Shown: positions 53,947 through 63,045, counted from the stretch's first letter. The stretch: DNA of 64,000 nt from Myxococcus terminator_A (GCA_049194865.1 JBLZWL010000129.1:186001-250000); one strand, 5' to 3'. The notes: generated by a model not told the origin, from the letters alone. Numbers and translations: made by a program.

Positions 53947-55062
53947 ATGACAACGACGAACCGCATCGACTCGCTTTCCCGCTACCACCTGCTGGGGCGC
54001 TCGGGGCTGAGGGTGAGCCCGCTGGCCCTGGGGACCATGACGTTCGGCACGGAGTGGGGTTGGGGCAGCCCCAAGGACACGGCGCACCGCCTGCTGGCCC
54101 GCTACCTGGAGGCGGGGGGCAACTTCCTCGACACGGCGGATGGCTACACGAACGGCACGAGCGAGGAGTTCATCGGGGACTACTTCGCGAAGCAGGGCGG
54201 GCGTGATGGCGCCGTCATCGCGACGAAGTTCACGGTGAACACGTCGCCTGGAGACCCGAACGCGGGAGGCAACGGCCGCAAGAACATCCACCGCGCGGTG
54301 GAGGGGTCGCTGCGCCGGCTGAAGACGGACTACCTGGACCTGTACTGGATGCATGCGTGGGACGGCATCACTCCGATGGAGGAGGTGATGAGCACGCTGA
54401 CGGACCTCGTGAGGGCTGGGAAGATTCGCTACATCGGCCTGTCGGACGTGCCGGCCTGGTACTTCGCGCGGGCGCAGACGCTGGCGGAGCGCGAGGGCTG
54501 GGAGCGCGTCGTCGCGTTGCAGTTGGAGTACTCGCTGGTGGAGCGCAACATCGAGCGGGAGCACATCCCGGCCGCGCTGGAGCTGGGGGCGAGCATCACC
54601 CCGTGGAGCCCGCTGGCGTCGGGGTTGTTGTCGGGCAAGTACACGCGAGAGGGTGTGTTCGCGAAGGGAGAGGGGCGACTGCCGGCCATCCAGGCGAGTG
54701 GCAACCCGGGGATGGCGAAGCTCTTCACGGAGAGGAACTGGCGCATCGTGGACACGTTGATGGAGGTGGCGCGGGAGCTGGACAAGCCGCCCGCGCAGGT
54801 GGCGCTGGCGTGGGTGACCCGGCGGCCGGGGGTGGCGTCCACCATCATCGGGGCGACGAAGTTGGAGCAGCTCGAGGCGAACCTGCGTGCGCTGGACGTG
54901 GAGATTCCGGAGGAGCAGTCGGCGAAGCTGGAGGCCGCCGGTCGCCCGGAGCTGGTGCACCCGTACATCTTCTTCGCGAACGAGTTCTTCACCAGCGGCA
55001 TGTTCACCGGAGGGACGTCCGTGCGCGCCGAGCCGACGTGGTTCCGTCCGGCGGTGCGCTGA
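53947..55062 (+). CDS. Aldo/keto reductase
   Basis: A 371-residue NADPH-dependent oxidoreductase. The catalytic tetrad is visible: Asp62 and Tyr67 in FLDTADGYTNG, Lys94 in IATKF, His136 in YWMHAWDG. NADP-binding blocks include IRYIGLSDVPAW, TPWSPLASGLLSGKY and ASTIIGATKLEQLEANL. It starts at ATG 53947 after a GGAGG ribosome-binding site. It would reduce aldehydes or ketones; the substrate is unknown. The divergent LysR regulator probably induces it. Confidence 0.93.
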   Translation: MTTTNRIDSLSRYHLLGRSGLRVSPLALGTMTFGTEWGWGSPKDTAHRLLARYLEAGGNFLDTADGYTNGTSEEFIGDYFAKQGGRDGAVIATKFTVNTSPGDPNAGGNGRKNIHRAVEGSLRRLKTDYLDLYWMHAWDGITPMEEVMSTLTDLVRAGKIRYIGLSDVPAWYFARAQTLAEREGWERVVALQLEYSLVERNIEREHIPAALELGASITPWSPLASGLLSGKYTREGVFAKGEGRLPAIQASGNPGMAKLFTERNWRIVDTLMEVARELDKPPAQVALAWVTRRPGVASTIIGATKLEQLEANLRALDVEIPEEQSAKLEAAGRPELVHPYIFFANEFFTSGMFTGGTSVRAEPTWFRPAVR

Positions 55063-55172
55063 GGGTCATGCCCGCGCTGGAGGTGGGCTCAGTCGGTGCG
55101 TTGCAGGGCGAGCCAGAGCCAGCCCCAGCGCGGCTCCAGCGGAACCAGCGCTGATAATCAACCTGGATGCGG

Positions 55173-55763
55173 CTACTCGGTGTCAGGTGTCTCCACGAGC
55201 GGCCACAGCTCACCGAGTTTCAGCTCGATGTCGTTAAACGGGGCGGCACGGATGACGTCATCCGCGCCGTACGTCCCCAGCACGAGCCAGTGTCCGTCGC
55301 GCAGCTCGCTCACCGTGAGGGTGCGCGAGTCCAGGTCGATGAACCACAGATGCTGGATGCCAATCCGCGCGTAGAACGGCTGCTTGATGCGCGTGTCGTA
55401 GCCGCGTGTCGACGGCGACAGGACTTCACAGGCCCAATCAGGAGCCAGGGTCCACGAGCCCGCTGGCAATCGCGCCACCCGCTCTTTGCGCCACCCCGCC
55501 AGGTCCGGAATGAACTCTGGCGAGCCCTCCAGCCGGACACCCGGCTCCACTTGAACCCACCACCCGCCCGGCCCACCCAGGGCCCGCTGAAACGGGCCCC
55601 GAAGCTCGGTAATCAAGGCTCCAATGAAATCCATGTGCCCAGCATGCGGCTGGGCATGCGTGTACAGCGTTCCATCGATGATCTCGCCCACGACGCCCTC
55701 GGGCAGAGCCTCGATATCGGCGAGGGTCGCGACACCCTCTGTCTCGCGCTTGCCGTAGGCCAT
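55173..55763 (-). CDS. Uma2-family (DUF820) putative endonuclease, copy 1
   Basis: A 196-residue protein of the Uma2/DUF820 family, a PD-(D/E)xK nuclease fold common in cyanobacteria and myxobacteria. Nuclease-core residues are in PDLAGWRKER, the central Asp-Trp-Ala-Cys-Glu and YDTRIKQPFYARIGIQHLWF, where Asp, Glu and the Gln-Leu-Trp strand fit the fold. It starts at ATG 55763; a longer frame is open upstream. A very similar gene lies 50 bases upstream on the same strand, so the pair arose by tandem duplication. The biological role of the family is unknown. Confidence 0.85.
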   Translation of the reverse strand: MAYGKRETEGVATLADIEALPEGVVGEIIDGTLYTHAQPHAGHMDFIGALITELRGPFQRALGGPGGWWVQVEPGVRLEGSPEFIPDLAGWRKERVARLPAGSWTLAPDWACEVLSPSTRGYDTRIKQPFYARIGIQHLWFIDLDSRTLTVSELRDGHWLVLGTYGADDVIRAAPFNDIELKLGELWPLVETPDTE

Positions 55764-55813
55764 GCCCCGAGTGTGGAGATAGCAGCGCTGTCTGACAAGC
55801 GGCGTGGATGCGG

Positions 55814-56404
55814 CTACTCGGTGTCGGGTGTCTCCACGAGCGGCCACAACTCACCGAGCCTCAGCTCGATGTCGTCGAACGGGGCAGCGCGGATGACGTC
55901 ATCCTCGCCATACGTCCCCAGCACGAGCCAGTGTCCGTCGCGCAGCTCGCTCACGGTGAGGGTTCGTGCATCCACGTCGATGAACCACAGGTGCTTGATG
56001 CCAATCCGCGCGTAGAACGGTTGCTTGATGCGTGTGTCATAGCCGCGTGTCGACGGTGACAGGATTTCGCAGGCCCAGTCTGGCGCCACGAGCCACGAGC
56101 CCTCCGGGATTCGCGCCACCCGGTCTTTCCTCCAGCCCGCGAGGTCCGGGACGAACTCCGGAGACCCCTCCAGTCGGATGCCGGGCTCCACCTGAATCCA
56201 CCAACCCCCAGGCCCGCTACTCCCCTGCTGGAAAGGGCCCCAGAGCAGGGCATGCAGACTTCCAAGGGTATTCATATGCCCAGCACGCGGCTGGGCATGC
56301 ACATACAACGTTCCTTCGATGACCTCGCCCACGACGCCCTCGGGCAGAGCCTCGATATCGGCGAGGGTCGCGACACCCTCTGTTTCGCGTTTGCCGTAGG
56401 CCAT
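55814..56404 (-). CDS. Uma2-family (DUF820) putative endonuclease, copy 2
   Basis: A 196-residue paralog of the gene at 55173-55763, same length and start (MAYGKRETEGVATLADIEAL in both). Differences cluster in residues 35-70 (here GHMNTLGSLHALLWGPFQQG) and at scattered sites. The nuclease-core residues in PDLAGWRKDR, DWACEILSPSTRGYDTRIK and KHLWFIDV are kept, so both copies may be active. Duplication unit is about 641 bases and includes the TGCGGCTACTCGGTGTC segment at the end of each gene. Confidence 0.85.
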   Translation of the reverse strand: MAYGKRETEGVATLADIEALPEGVVGEVIEGTLYVHAQPRAGHMNTLGSLHALLWGPFQQGSSGPGGWWIQVEPGIRLEGSPEFVPDLAGWRKDRVARIPEGSWLVAPDWACEILSPSTRGYDTRIKQPFYARIGIKHLWFIDVDARTLTVSELRDGHWLVLGTYGEDDVIRAAPFDDIELRLGELWPLVETPDTE

Positions 56405-56468
56405 GCCTCGAGTCTGGGGATAGCAAAGCCCCCTGACAAGCAGCGCCGCTGACGGCGTTCGTTTACAG

Positions 56469-57206
56469 CTAGAGCTTCAACTTCTTGAACACGGATTCCG
56501 GGATGCTCTTGATGATGAGCATGATGATTGCCCAGATTCCGGGAACGTAGACCTCGTTCTTGCGCGCATCGGCCGCGCTGAGCAGCCCGCGCGCCACCTT
56601 CTCCGGCGACGCGAACAGCTTGTTCTTCGGCAGGTGCGCCGTCATCGGTGTGTCCACGAAACCCGGCTTCACCGTCACCACCGCCACATTGGACTTCGCC
56701 AGCCGGTTGCGCAGGCCCTGGAGGAACACGGTCAGCGCGCCCTTCGACGTGCCGTACACGTAGTTGCTCTGCCGGCCGCGGTCTCCCGCCACCGACGAAA
56801 TCACCACCAGCGTGCCGGCCTTCTGCGCCTCGAACCGATTGGCCAGAACCGTGAGGAGCGACGCCGCGCTCAGGAAGTTGGTGCGCAGCACCGCCTCCGT
56901 CGCCGTCCACGAGCGCTGCGCCTCCGCCTGGTCTCCCAGCACGCCGTGAGCCAGCACCACGCCGTCCAGTCCGCCCAGCGCCTGGAACGCCCCGTCCACC
57001 AGCGCCTCGTGCACGGCGAAGTCGTTCAGGTCCACCGCCTTCGACTCCACCTTCGCGGCGCCCCGCGTGGCGGCATCCTTCGCCACCGCGTCCAGGTTCT
57101 CCGCGTTGCGGCCCACGAGGTACAGCGAGGCACCGCGCGCGGCGAGCAGCCGCACCGTCGCCTGGGCAATGGCGCTGGTGGCGCCGAGGACGAGCACTTT
57201 CTTCAT
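56469..57206 (-). CDS. Short-chain dehydrogenase, DprE2-like
   Basis: A 245-residue SDR. The cofactor motif is LVLGATSAIAQATVRLL at residues 5-21. VVLAHGVLGD is the NNAG-like block, VVISSVAGDRGRQSNYVYG gives the catalytic Ser, and Tyr-x-x-x-Lys is in YVYGTSKGAL. The C-terminus is hydrophobic (IWAIIMLIIKSIP), which fits an enzyme working on a membrane lipid. With the DprE1-like oxidase 24 bases upstream, it probably reduces the 2-keto intermediate in decaprenylphosphoryl-arabinose-type synthesis. It is the last gene of that operon. Confidence 0.82.
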   Translation of the reverse strand: MKKVLVLGATSAIAQATVRLLAARGASLYLVGRNAENLDAVAKDAATRGAAKVESKAVDLNDFAVHEALVDGAFQALGGLDGVVLAHGVLGDQAEAQRSWTATEAVLRTNFLSAASLLTVLANRFEAQKAGTLVVISSVAGDRGRQSNYVYGTSKGALTVFLQGLRNRLAKSNVAVVTVKPGFVDTPMTAHLPKNKLFASPEKVARGLLSAADARKNEVYVPGIWAIIMLIIKSIPESVFKKLKL

Positions 57207-57230
57207 GGGGTCGGCAATCTCGGAGAGAGG

Positions 57231-58622
57231 TCAGCGAAGCGCAAGCAGGGACTTCGGATGCGGCGCTCCAGAAGCGCGCTCCGACTCCAGCGAGAAGGGC
57301 ATGGCCACCGGATTCATCCGCCGCCAGAAGGACGACGAGAACGCCGGGTCGATGTAGCCCGCGAACTCCGCGCGGCGCGGGAAGTACGCCGCGAAGCTCT
57401 CCGGACTCATCCGCGCGTCCTTCGCCGGATACACCGCGCCGCCCGCCTCGCGCGTCACCCGGTCCAGCTCCTCCACCAGCCGGTACGTCTTCTCTCCCCG
57501 GTTGGCGAAGTCCATGGCCAGCGTCACACCCTGGCGCGGAAAGGACATCCACCCCGGCGAGGGAAGGTCACCGAAGGTCTTCAGCACCGACAGGAAGCTG
57601 GGCAGCCCGCCGCGAGCGCTGCGCTCCAGGATGTCCTTCAGCGCGTCACGCGCGGTGGAGTAGGGCACCACGCACTGGAACTGGAGGAAGCCCCGGCTGC
57701 CGTAGATGCGGTTCCACGCGTAGATGGCGTCCAGCGGATAGAAGAACGGGTCGTAGTGCGTCAGCCGCTGCTTCGGCTTGCCGTTCTGCCGGTGGAAGTA
57801 GAGCCAGTTGAACGCCGACACCGACAGCCGGTTGAGGCAGAACGCCGGCATGTCCATGGGCACCGCGAGGCCAATGCCATGCGACAGGTGGCTCTTGGCC
57901 AGGGGAAGCCCGTCGAACTGCGGCGGCGCGAAGTTGCCCCGGTACAGCAGGCCCCGCCCCAGCTTCTTGCCGCGCGCCAGGCAGTCCACCCACGCCATGG
58001 TGAACTCGTGGTCCGCCTCGGACTCGCGCGCCACGACGAGGAACTCGTCCAGGTTGCCGAAGGGCACCGTCTCCTGGAGCACGTACGGATTGCTGATGGG
58101 CTTGAGCTGGACCTCTGCCCAGGTGACGAGCCCCGTGAGCCCCAGGCCGCCAATCGTCGCGCCGTACCAGTCCGGATTCTCGTCCGGCGCGCACACGCGG
58201 CGGCTGCCGTCCGAGCGCACCAGCTCGAAGCGGCGCACGTAGCGGCCGAACGTCCCGCCCCGGTGGTGGTTCTTCCCGTGCACGTCGTTGGCGATGGCGC
58301 CGCCCACCGTCACGTACTTGGTGCCCGGCGTCACCGGCAGGAACCAGCCGCGCGGCGCCGCCAGTCGCAAGAGCGTGTCCAGCGTGACGCCCGCCTCGCA
58401 GCGCACCACGCCCGTGGCCGCGTCGAAGGCGATGAGCTTGTCCAGCCCCGAGGTGAGCAGCAGCGTCCCGCCCCCGTTGAGGCAGGAGTCGCCATAGCTG
58501 CGCCCCAGCCCGTGCGGCAGCACCGAGCCGGAGACTTGCGGCAGCGCGTCCGAGCGCCACGTCAGCGCCTGCGTGTGCTGCTCGACTCGGGGGTAGCGCC
58601 CCCAGGACTCCAGTGACTTCAT
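57231..58622 (-). CDS. FAD-binding oxidase, DprE1-like
   Basis: A 463-residue flavoprotein of the vanillyl-alcohol-oxidase fold. PHGLGRSYGDSCLNGGG (about 36-52) and GGAIANDVHGKNHHRGGTFG (about 107-126) match the FAD-binding loops of DprE1, the decaprenylphosphoryl-ribose 2-oxidase of actinobacteria. GATIGGLGLTGLV follows, and the C-terminal substrate domain has FLQFQCVVP and KTFGDLPSPGWMSFPR. It would oxidise C2 of a polyprenyl-phosphate ribose as first epimerisation step. It sits between a DprE2-like reductase and a UbiA fusion, the full gene set for such a pathway. Confidence 0.88.
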   Translation of the reverse strand: MKSLESWGRYPRVEQHTQALTWRSDALPQVSGSVLPHGLGRSYGDSCLNGGGTLLLTSGLDKLIAFDAATGVVRCEAGVTLDTLLRLAAPRGWFLPVTPGTKYVTVGGAIANDVHGKNHHRGGTFGRYVRRFELVRSDGSRRVCAPDENPDWYGATIGGLGLTGLVTWAEVQLKPISNPYVLQETVPFGNLDEFLVVARESEADHEFTMAWVDCLARGKKLGRGLLYRGNFAPPQFDGLPLAKSHLSHGIGLAVPMDMPAFCLNRLSVSAFNWLYFHRQNGKPKQRLTHYDPFFYPLDAIYAWNRIYGSRGFLQFQCVVPYSTARDALKDILERSARGGLPSFLSVLKTFGDLPSPGWMSFPRQGVTLAMDFANRGEKTYRLVEELDRVTREAGGAVYPAKDARMSPESFAAYFPRRAEFAGYIDPAFSSSFWRRMNPVAMPFSLESERASGAPHPKSLLALR

Positions 58623-58635
58623 CGCGGAATCCCTC

Positions 58636-60081
58636 TCACGTGGCCGCCCACAGCACCAGGGCGGAGACGAGCCCCACCGCGTAGCTCACCTTGTCCTTGA
58701 GCGCGAAGACGAGCGGGTCCTCGTTCACCTGTCCGCGATGCGCCAGCACCCAGATGCGGCCCACCCAGTAGAGCATCACCGGGCACAACAGCCACAGCCG
58801 CTCCGGGTGGTCGTAATAGACAGTCACTTCCTTCGACGTGATGTACAGCGCCAGCACCAGCACGGACACCTGGCCCGCCGCCGCGCCCAGGCTGGCGAGC
58901 TGCTCGTAGTCCTGCGCCAGATAGCCGCGCCCGTGCGCGGTCGTCTCGTTGGACAGCCGCAGCCGGCGCACCTCGCTCAGCCGCTTCACCAGCGCGAGCG
59001 ACAGGAAGAGGAACATGCTGAACATGAGCAGCCAGCTCGACGTGGGCACGCCCACCGCCAGCGAGCCGCCGAAGATGCGCACCGTGTACAGGCCCGCCAG
59101 CACCAGCACGTCCAGCATCACCACCTGCTTGAGCCGCAGCGAGTACGCCAGCGTCAGCGCGTAGTACGTCGCCAGCAGCGCGGAGAAGGCGGGCGGCAAC
59201 AGCAGACACACCACCGCGCCGGCCAGGAGCAGCACCGGCGCCAGCACCACGCCCACGCTCACCGGCAGCGCGCAGGCCGCGAACGGACGCTTCTTCTTCG
59301 TCGGGTGCCGTCGGTCCGCGTCGAGGTCCAGCAAGTCGTTGAGCACGTACACGCTGGAGGCGCACAGGCTGAACGCCACGAAGGCCAGCATCGCCTGGGC
59401 CAACAGGTTCGGAGACGCGGCCTTGTGCGCGGCGAGCACCGGCACGAAGACGAGCGCGTTCTTCGCCCACTGGTGCACGCGCAGCGCCTTCACCCAGACG
59501 CGCGGGCCCACCCCGGGCTTCTCGAAGACGCGGTGCACGTGGCGCCCCAGCGCTCGCGCCTTCTCCAGCACGCCCGCGGGCGCGTGGACGACCACGATGT
59601 GCCGCGACTCGCGCCACAGCGGCAGGTCCACCGCGTCGTTGCCCGCGTAGTCGAACGTGCCCAGCGCCGCCTTCAGCTTCGCCAGCTTGCGCGCGCCGGA
59701 CAGATTCACGGTGCCGTCGCTGGCGTGGACCTCCGTGAAGAGGCCCAGGTGCGCGGCGACAGCCTGCGCGATTCGCTGGTCCGCCGCCGTGGCCAGCACC
59801 AGCCTGCGGCCTCGCGCCTTCTCCTCGTGGAGGAACGCGAGCAGCTCCTCGTTGTACGGCAGCTGGGCGGCGTCCAGGCCCGCGCGCCGCGCGACTTCCG
59901 CCTTGAAGTACGCCTTGCCCTTCATCACCCACAGGGGCAGCAGGAAGAGCAGCCAGGGCGCGCGCTTGAAGAGCACGAGCAGGTTCTCATGCAGCGTGTC
60001 GGTGCGCACCAGCGTCCCGTCGAGGTCGACGGCGAGCGCCACGTCTGCGGAGTCCTCGGGGAGGGGTGTCTCGGGAAGCAT
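58636..60081 (-). CDS. HAD hydrolase fused to UbiA-type prenyltransferase
   Basis: A 481-residue bifunctional protein. Residues 1-195 form a HAD phosphatase domain (DLDGTLVRTDT at about 19-29, LATAADQRIAQAV, and an AGNDAVDLPLW loop). Residues 200-481 form a UbiA-type membrane domain with about eight helices and the two Asp motifs NDLLDLDADRRHP and a second Asp-rich loop SNETTAHGRGYLAQDYE. In this context it probably joins phosphoribose to polyprenyl phosphate, and the HAD part removes the 5-phosphate. Mycobacteria use separate proteins for these steps. It is the first gene of the DprE-like operon. Confidence 0.85.
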   Translation of the reverse strand: MLPETPLPEDSADVALAVDLDGTLVRTDTLHENLLVLFKRAPWLLFLLPLWVMKGKAYFKAEVARRAGLDAAQLPYNEELLAFLHEEKARGRRLVLATAADQRIAQAVAAHLGLFTEVHASDGTVNLSGARKLAKLKAALGTFDYAGNDAVDLPLWRESRHIVVVHAPAGVLEKARALGRHVHRVFEKPGVGPRVWVKALRVHQWAKNALVFVPVLAAHKAASPNLLAQAMLAFVAFSLCASSVYVLNDLLDLDADRRHPTKKKRPFAACALPVSVGVVLAPVLLLAGAVVCLLLPPAFSALLATYYALTLAYSLRLKQVVMLDVLVLAGLYTVRIFGGSLAVGVPTSSWLLMFSMFLFLSLALVKRLSEVRRLRLSNETTAHGRGYLAQDYEQLASLGAAAGQVSVLVLALYITSKEVTVYYDHPERLWLLCPVMLYWVGRIWVLAHRGQVNEDPLVFALKDKVSYAVGLVSALVLWAAT

Positions 60082-60164
60082 GGGAAGCGGGGGCGAAGGC
60101 TACCCTGTCGGACTGTTTCCGGGCGCGAGAAGGGCACACGGCCCTTCGCCCGCCAGGGCACCGC

Positions 60165-61208
60165 TCAGTCGAGTCGGGCGATCAACAGGGTCTGGAGGGG
60201 GAGGTTGCGGATGGGTCGGCTGCTCTCGATGCGGTAGCCCGCGTCGTCGAGGAAGCCCTCCACCTCCGCGGGCGTGTAGGCGTCCGCGCCCGAGGTGACG
60301 AAGTAGTGCAGGCCGATGAGCGGCGCGGAGCTGGTCGGGTCCTGGATGTCCTCCCGCAGGTACTCCAGCACGGCCAGCGTCCCCTTGGGCGCCAGCGAGG
60401 CACGGATGCGGCGCAAGAGCGCCACGTTCTGCGCGGGCGTCAGGTGGTGCATCACCTGGAACAGCAGCACCCCGTCGTAGAGGCCGCCCAGCTCCGAGGT
60501 GAGGATGTCCCCGGCCTGGTGCGTGACGAGGTGGCTCAGCCCCGCCGAGGCGATGATGTCCCGCCCCACGCGGACGCTGCCTTCCAAATCCAACACCGTG
60601 GCCTTGAGGCCCCGGTGGCGCAGGCACAGCTCCGCGGCGAACCAGCCATGCGCGCCGCCCAGGTCCAACAAGCTCTTGGCACCTCGGGGCAGGGGAATGG
60701 CGCCCACGACTTCCGGCGCCGCCAGCCGGGCGAGCTGGTGCATGGCGTGGATGTAGTCGCGCCAGCGCGGGTCCTCCGGCGCGAAGTCGTGGATGTCCAC
60801 CGCCTCGCCCGAGCGCACCACGCCCTCCAGCCCCGTCCACCAGTCCCACTGCGCGTAGTTGAACTCCAGGAAGGCGCCCACGTACTTGGGCGAGCGCGGG
60901 TCCAGCCACCGCTTCGAGCGCGACGCCAGTCGGTAGCGGCCGTCACGCTGACGCTCCACCGCCTCGCACGCCACCAGCGCCTCCAGCAGCGAGCGGGTGC
61001 CTTCGGGCGACAGGTTCAGCCTCGCCGCCAGCGCCTCCGACGTGGCCGCGCCATCCGCCAGCGCGCCGTAGATGCCCAGCCGCACGCCCGCCATCAGCGT
61101 GCGCGAGGCCATCATCCCGAAGAAGGCATGGGCCAGGGGTTGGGGGGCCAGGTTGAACCAGTCCGCCACACGCTCCAGCAGGTTGTCCGCCTTGAGCCCC
61201 AGCCGCAT
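60165..61208 (-). CDS. O-methyltransferase-like SAM enzyme
   Basis: A 347-residue protein with the layout of plant-type O-methyltransferases: an N-terminal winged-helix dimerisation domain (LMAGVRLGIYGALADGAATS, LEALVACEAVERQRDGRYRL) and a Rossmann SAM domain. The SAM motif is SLLDLGGAHGWFAAELCLRH (about 177-196), then VLDLEGSVRVGRD, GDILTSELGGLYDGVL and LFQVMHHLTPAQNV. It starts at ATG 61208, 84 bases upstream of the HAD-UbiA gene on the same strand, and it may share its transcript. The substrate is unknown; a lipid or polyketide is possible. Confidence 0.85.
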   Translation of the reverse strand: MRLGLKADNLLERVADWFNLAPQPLAHAFFGMMASRTLMAGVRLGIYGALADGAATSEALAARLNLSPEGTRSLLEALVACEAVERQRDGRYRLASRSKRWLDPRSPKYVGAFLEFNYAQWDWWTGLEGVVRSGEAVDIHDFAPEDPRWRDYIHAMHQLARLAAPEVVGAIPLPRGAKSLLDLGGAHGWFAAELCLRHRGLKATVLDLEGSVRVGRDIIASAGLSHLVTHQAGDILTSELGGLYDGVLLFQVMHHLTPAQNVALLRRIRASLAPKGTLAVLEYLREDIQDPTSSAPLIGLHYFVTSGADAYTPAEVEGFLDDAGYRIESSRPIRNLPLQTLLIARLD

Positions 61209-61218
61209 GCGTGCGCCC

Positions 61219-61584
61219 CTAACGCTTCTTCCGGGGGAGGGCCAGGCCGGCCAGTCCCACCATCACCAGCGCGGCCTCCGCGCCCATCAGACAGCCTACC
61301 TGCTCCGCCTTGCGCACCCCCGTGTAGCGGCAGGTGCCGTCCTCGCAAGTGAAGCGCGGCGAGCAGTCTCCGCTGCTACGACAGACGGTGTTCACCCGCC
61401 CCGTCCCGTCCTCCCCTTCCGGGTTGTCCCGGTCGGGCCCGCCCTCTCCCGTGGAGGCGTCCGGGAGGGGAATGATGATGCCTCCGTCGCTGGACGACTG
61501 AGCGAGTGCGGCGGCGGGCAGCAAGAGCGGGAGGCAGGCCAGCAGGGACAGGCCCTGGGCGCGAACTAGGTGACGAAGGGACAT
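61219..61584 (-). CDS. Small secreted protein with MYXO-CTERM-type sorting tail
   Basis: A 121-residue exported protein. The signal peptide runs to about residue 28 (LLLPAAALA). A Gly/Asp/Glu-rich linker is followed by CRSSGDCSPRFTCEDGTC (about 67-84), a compact four-Cys module that probably forms two disulfides. The end reads GCLMGAEAALVMVGLAGLA then PRKKR: Cys, hydrophobic helix and basic tail, the MYXO-CTERM layout that anchors proteins at the outer surface. It may belong to the MXAN_6627.5-like family, but I am not certain. Confidence 0.72.
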   Translation of the reverse strand: MSLRHLVRAQGLSLLACLPLLLPAAALAQSSSDGGIIIPLPDASTGEGGPDRDNPEGEDGTGRVNTVCRSSGDCSPRFTCEDGTCRYTGVRKAEQVGCLMGAEAALVMVGLAGLALPRKKR

Positions 61585-61698
61585 GACGGGGTCGTCACCC
61601 TAACCGTCCGGCCGCACAGATGCATCCACCGTGGAAACCGGAAGTCGGGGGTAGATTGTCCCACCCCTCCGCCTTCATCTGGTAGCGTACGACCCCCG

Positions 61699-63027
61699 AT
61701 GGCCGCCCCCAGAATCCTCGTCGTCGATGACAACCCGGAGCTTCTCTCCCTCCTCACGCAGCTGTTCGAGGACGCGGGCTACGAGGTCGTCGGCGCCAGC
61801 CGCGGCAGGCAGGCGATTGATGTCGCTCGCGCCAATCCACCCGGCGCGGCCGTCTTGGACATCCTGCTGCCGGACATGATGGGCTACCATCTGGCGGACG
61901 CGCTGCGGAAGGACAACCCCCAGCTCCCGCTGCTCTTCATCACCGGCGTCTTCAAGGGCGGCAAGCACGCGCTGGAGGCCCGTCAGAAGTACCAGTCCGC
62001 TGGCTACTTCGAGAAGCCCTTCGAGGCGCAGAAGCTGCTGGAGGCCGTCACCAAGGTCCTCGCTCCGGAGAAGAAGGCCCCGCCCCCTGGCTCGCTCCAG
62101 GACGCCTTCGAGGTGGAGCTGGACATCGACGTGGAGGAGGAGGGCCCGCAGGACGTGATGGAGTTGACGGGCCGCATCAAGGTGACGGGCGGCGGCAACA
62201 TCACCGCGGAGATTCGCGGCGCCAACCTCACCGCCAGCCCCATGCAGAAGGTGCCGGCCACCCAGGTGCGTCCGCCCACGCCGGGCCGTCCGCCGGACCC
62301 CCCGCCCGCGGGCTCGGGCGCGCCGGGCAGCCGCCGGGGGGAGCTGAAGGACAACCTGCCCTCGTTGCTCACCGCCTACTACCTCTCCCGCGAGACGGGC
62401 GAGCTGGGCATCCAGCGCGGCAAGGTGAAGAAGGTCGTCTATTTCGAGAAGGGCATGCCGGTGTTCGCCCTCTCCAACCTGCTGGCGGACCGCTTCGGTC
62501 AGTTCCTGGTCCGCGTGGGCAAAATCAAGCCCGAGCAGCTCCAGGACGCCTCCGCCGTGGCGGGCGCGACGAACCGGCGCACCGGTGACGTGCTGGTGGA
62601 GCGCGGCCTGCTCAAGGACACCGAGCGGCTGTACTACGTGGGCCAGCAGGTGAAGGCCGTCATCTACTCGCTCTTCGCGTGGGAAGACGGCACGTACGTG
62701 ATGAGCTTCCGGGAGAAGGCCAGCTCGGAGTCCATCAAGCTGGACGTGCACCCGGGCAACCTCATCGTCCGTGGCATCAAGAAGCTCTACAAGCCGGAGC
62801 GCCTGCGCCGGCTGCTCAAGCCGGAGGACCGGCTCATCCCCGCGGTGGCCCCGGCGTACCAGCTCAACGAAGTGGAGCTGGAGCGGTGGGAGGCGGAGCT
62901 GTTGCCCAAGATTGACGGCAACCGCACCGTCGCGGAGCTGCTGGCGTTCGCCAACCGCCCCGAGCACGTCGTCTACGGCTTCCTGGTCGCGATGATGTCG
63001 CTGGGCATCCTGGACAAGCGCTCGTAG
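61699..63027 (+). CDS. Response regulator with DUF4388 (PATAN)-like output region
   Basis: A 442-residue signalling protein starting at ATG 61699. Residues 5-125 are a receiver domain: DDNPE at 10-14, phospho-acceptor Asp54 in AVLDILLPDM, a Thr in FITGVF and Lys in FEKPF. After a Pro-rich linker (about 190-235), residues 245-442 resemble DUF4388/PATAN domains found in predatory and gliding bacteria: LPSLLTAYYLSRETGELG, VVYFEKGMPVFALSNLLADR and LVERGLLKDTERLYYVGQQ. PATAN proteins act in social motility and surface signalling. There is no DNA-binding domain. A partner kinase is not adjacent. Confidence 0.88.
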   Translation: MAAPRILVVDDNPELLSLLTQLFEDAGYEVVGASRGRQAIDVARANPPGAAVLDILLPDMMGYHLADALRKDNPQLPLLFITGVFKGGKHALEARQKYQSAGYFEKPFEAQKLLEAVTKVLAPEKKAPPPGSLQDAFEVELDIDVEEEGPQDVMELTGRIKVTGGGNITAEIRGANLTASPMQKVPATQVRPPTPGRPPDPPPAGSGAPGSRRGELKDNLPSLLTAYYLSRETGELGIQRGKVKKVVYFEKGMPVFALSNLLADRFGQFLVRVGKIKPEQLQDASAVAGATNRRTGDVLVERGLLKDTERLYYVGQQVKAVIYSLFAWEDGTYVMSFREKASSESIKLDVHPGNLIVRGIKKLYKPERLRRLLKPEDRLIPAVAPAYQLNEVELERWEAELLPKIDGNRTVAELLAFANRPEHVVYGFLVAMMSLGILDKRS

Positions 63028-63045
63028 CGCGGTCGGGTCGCCGGG

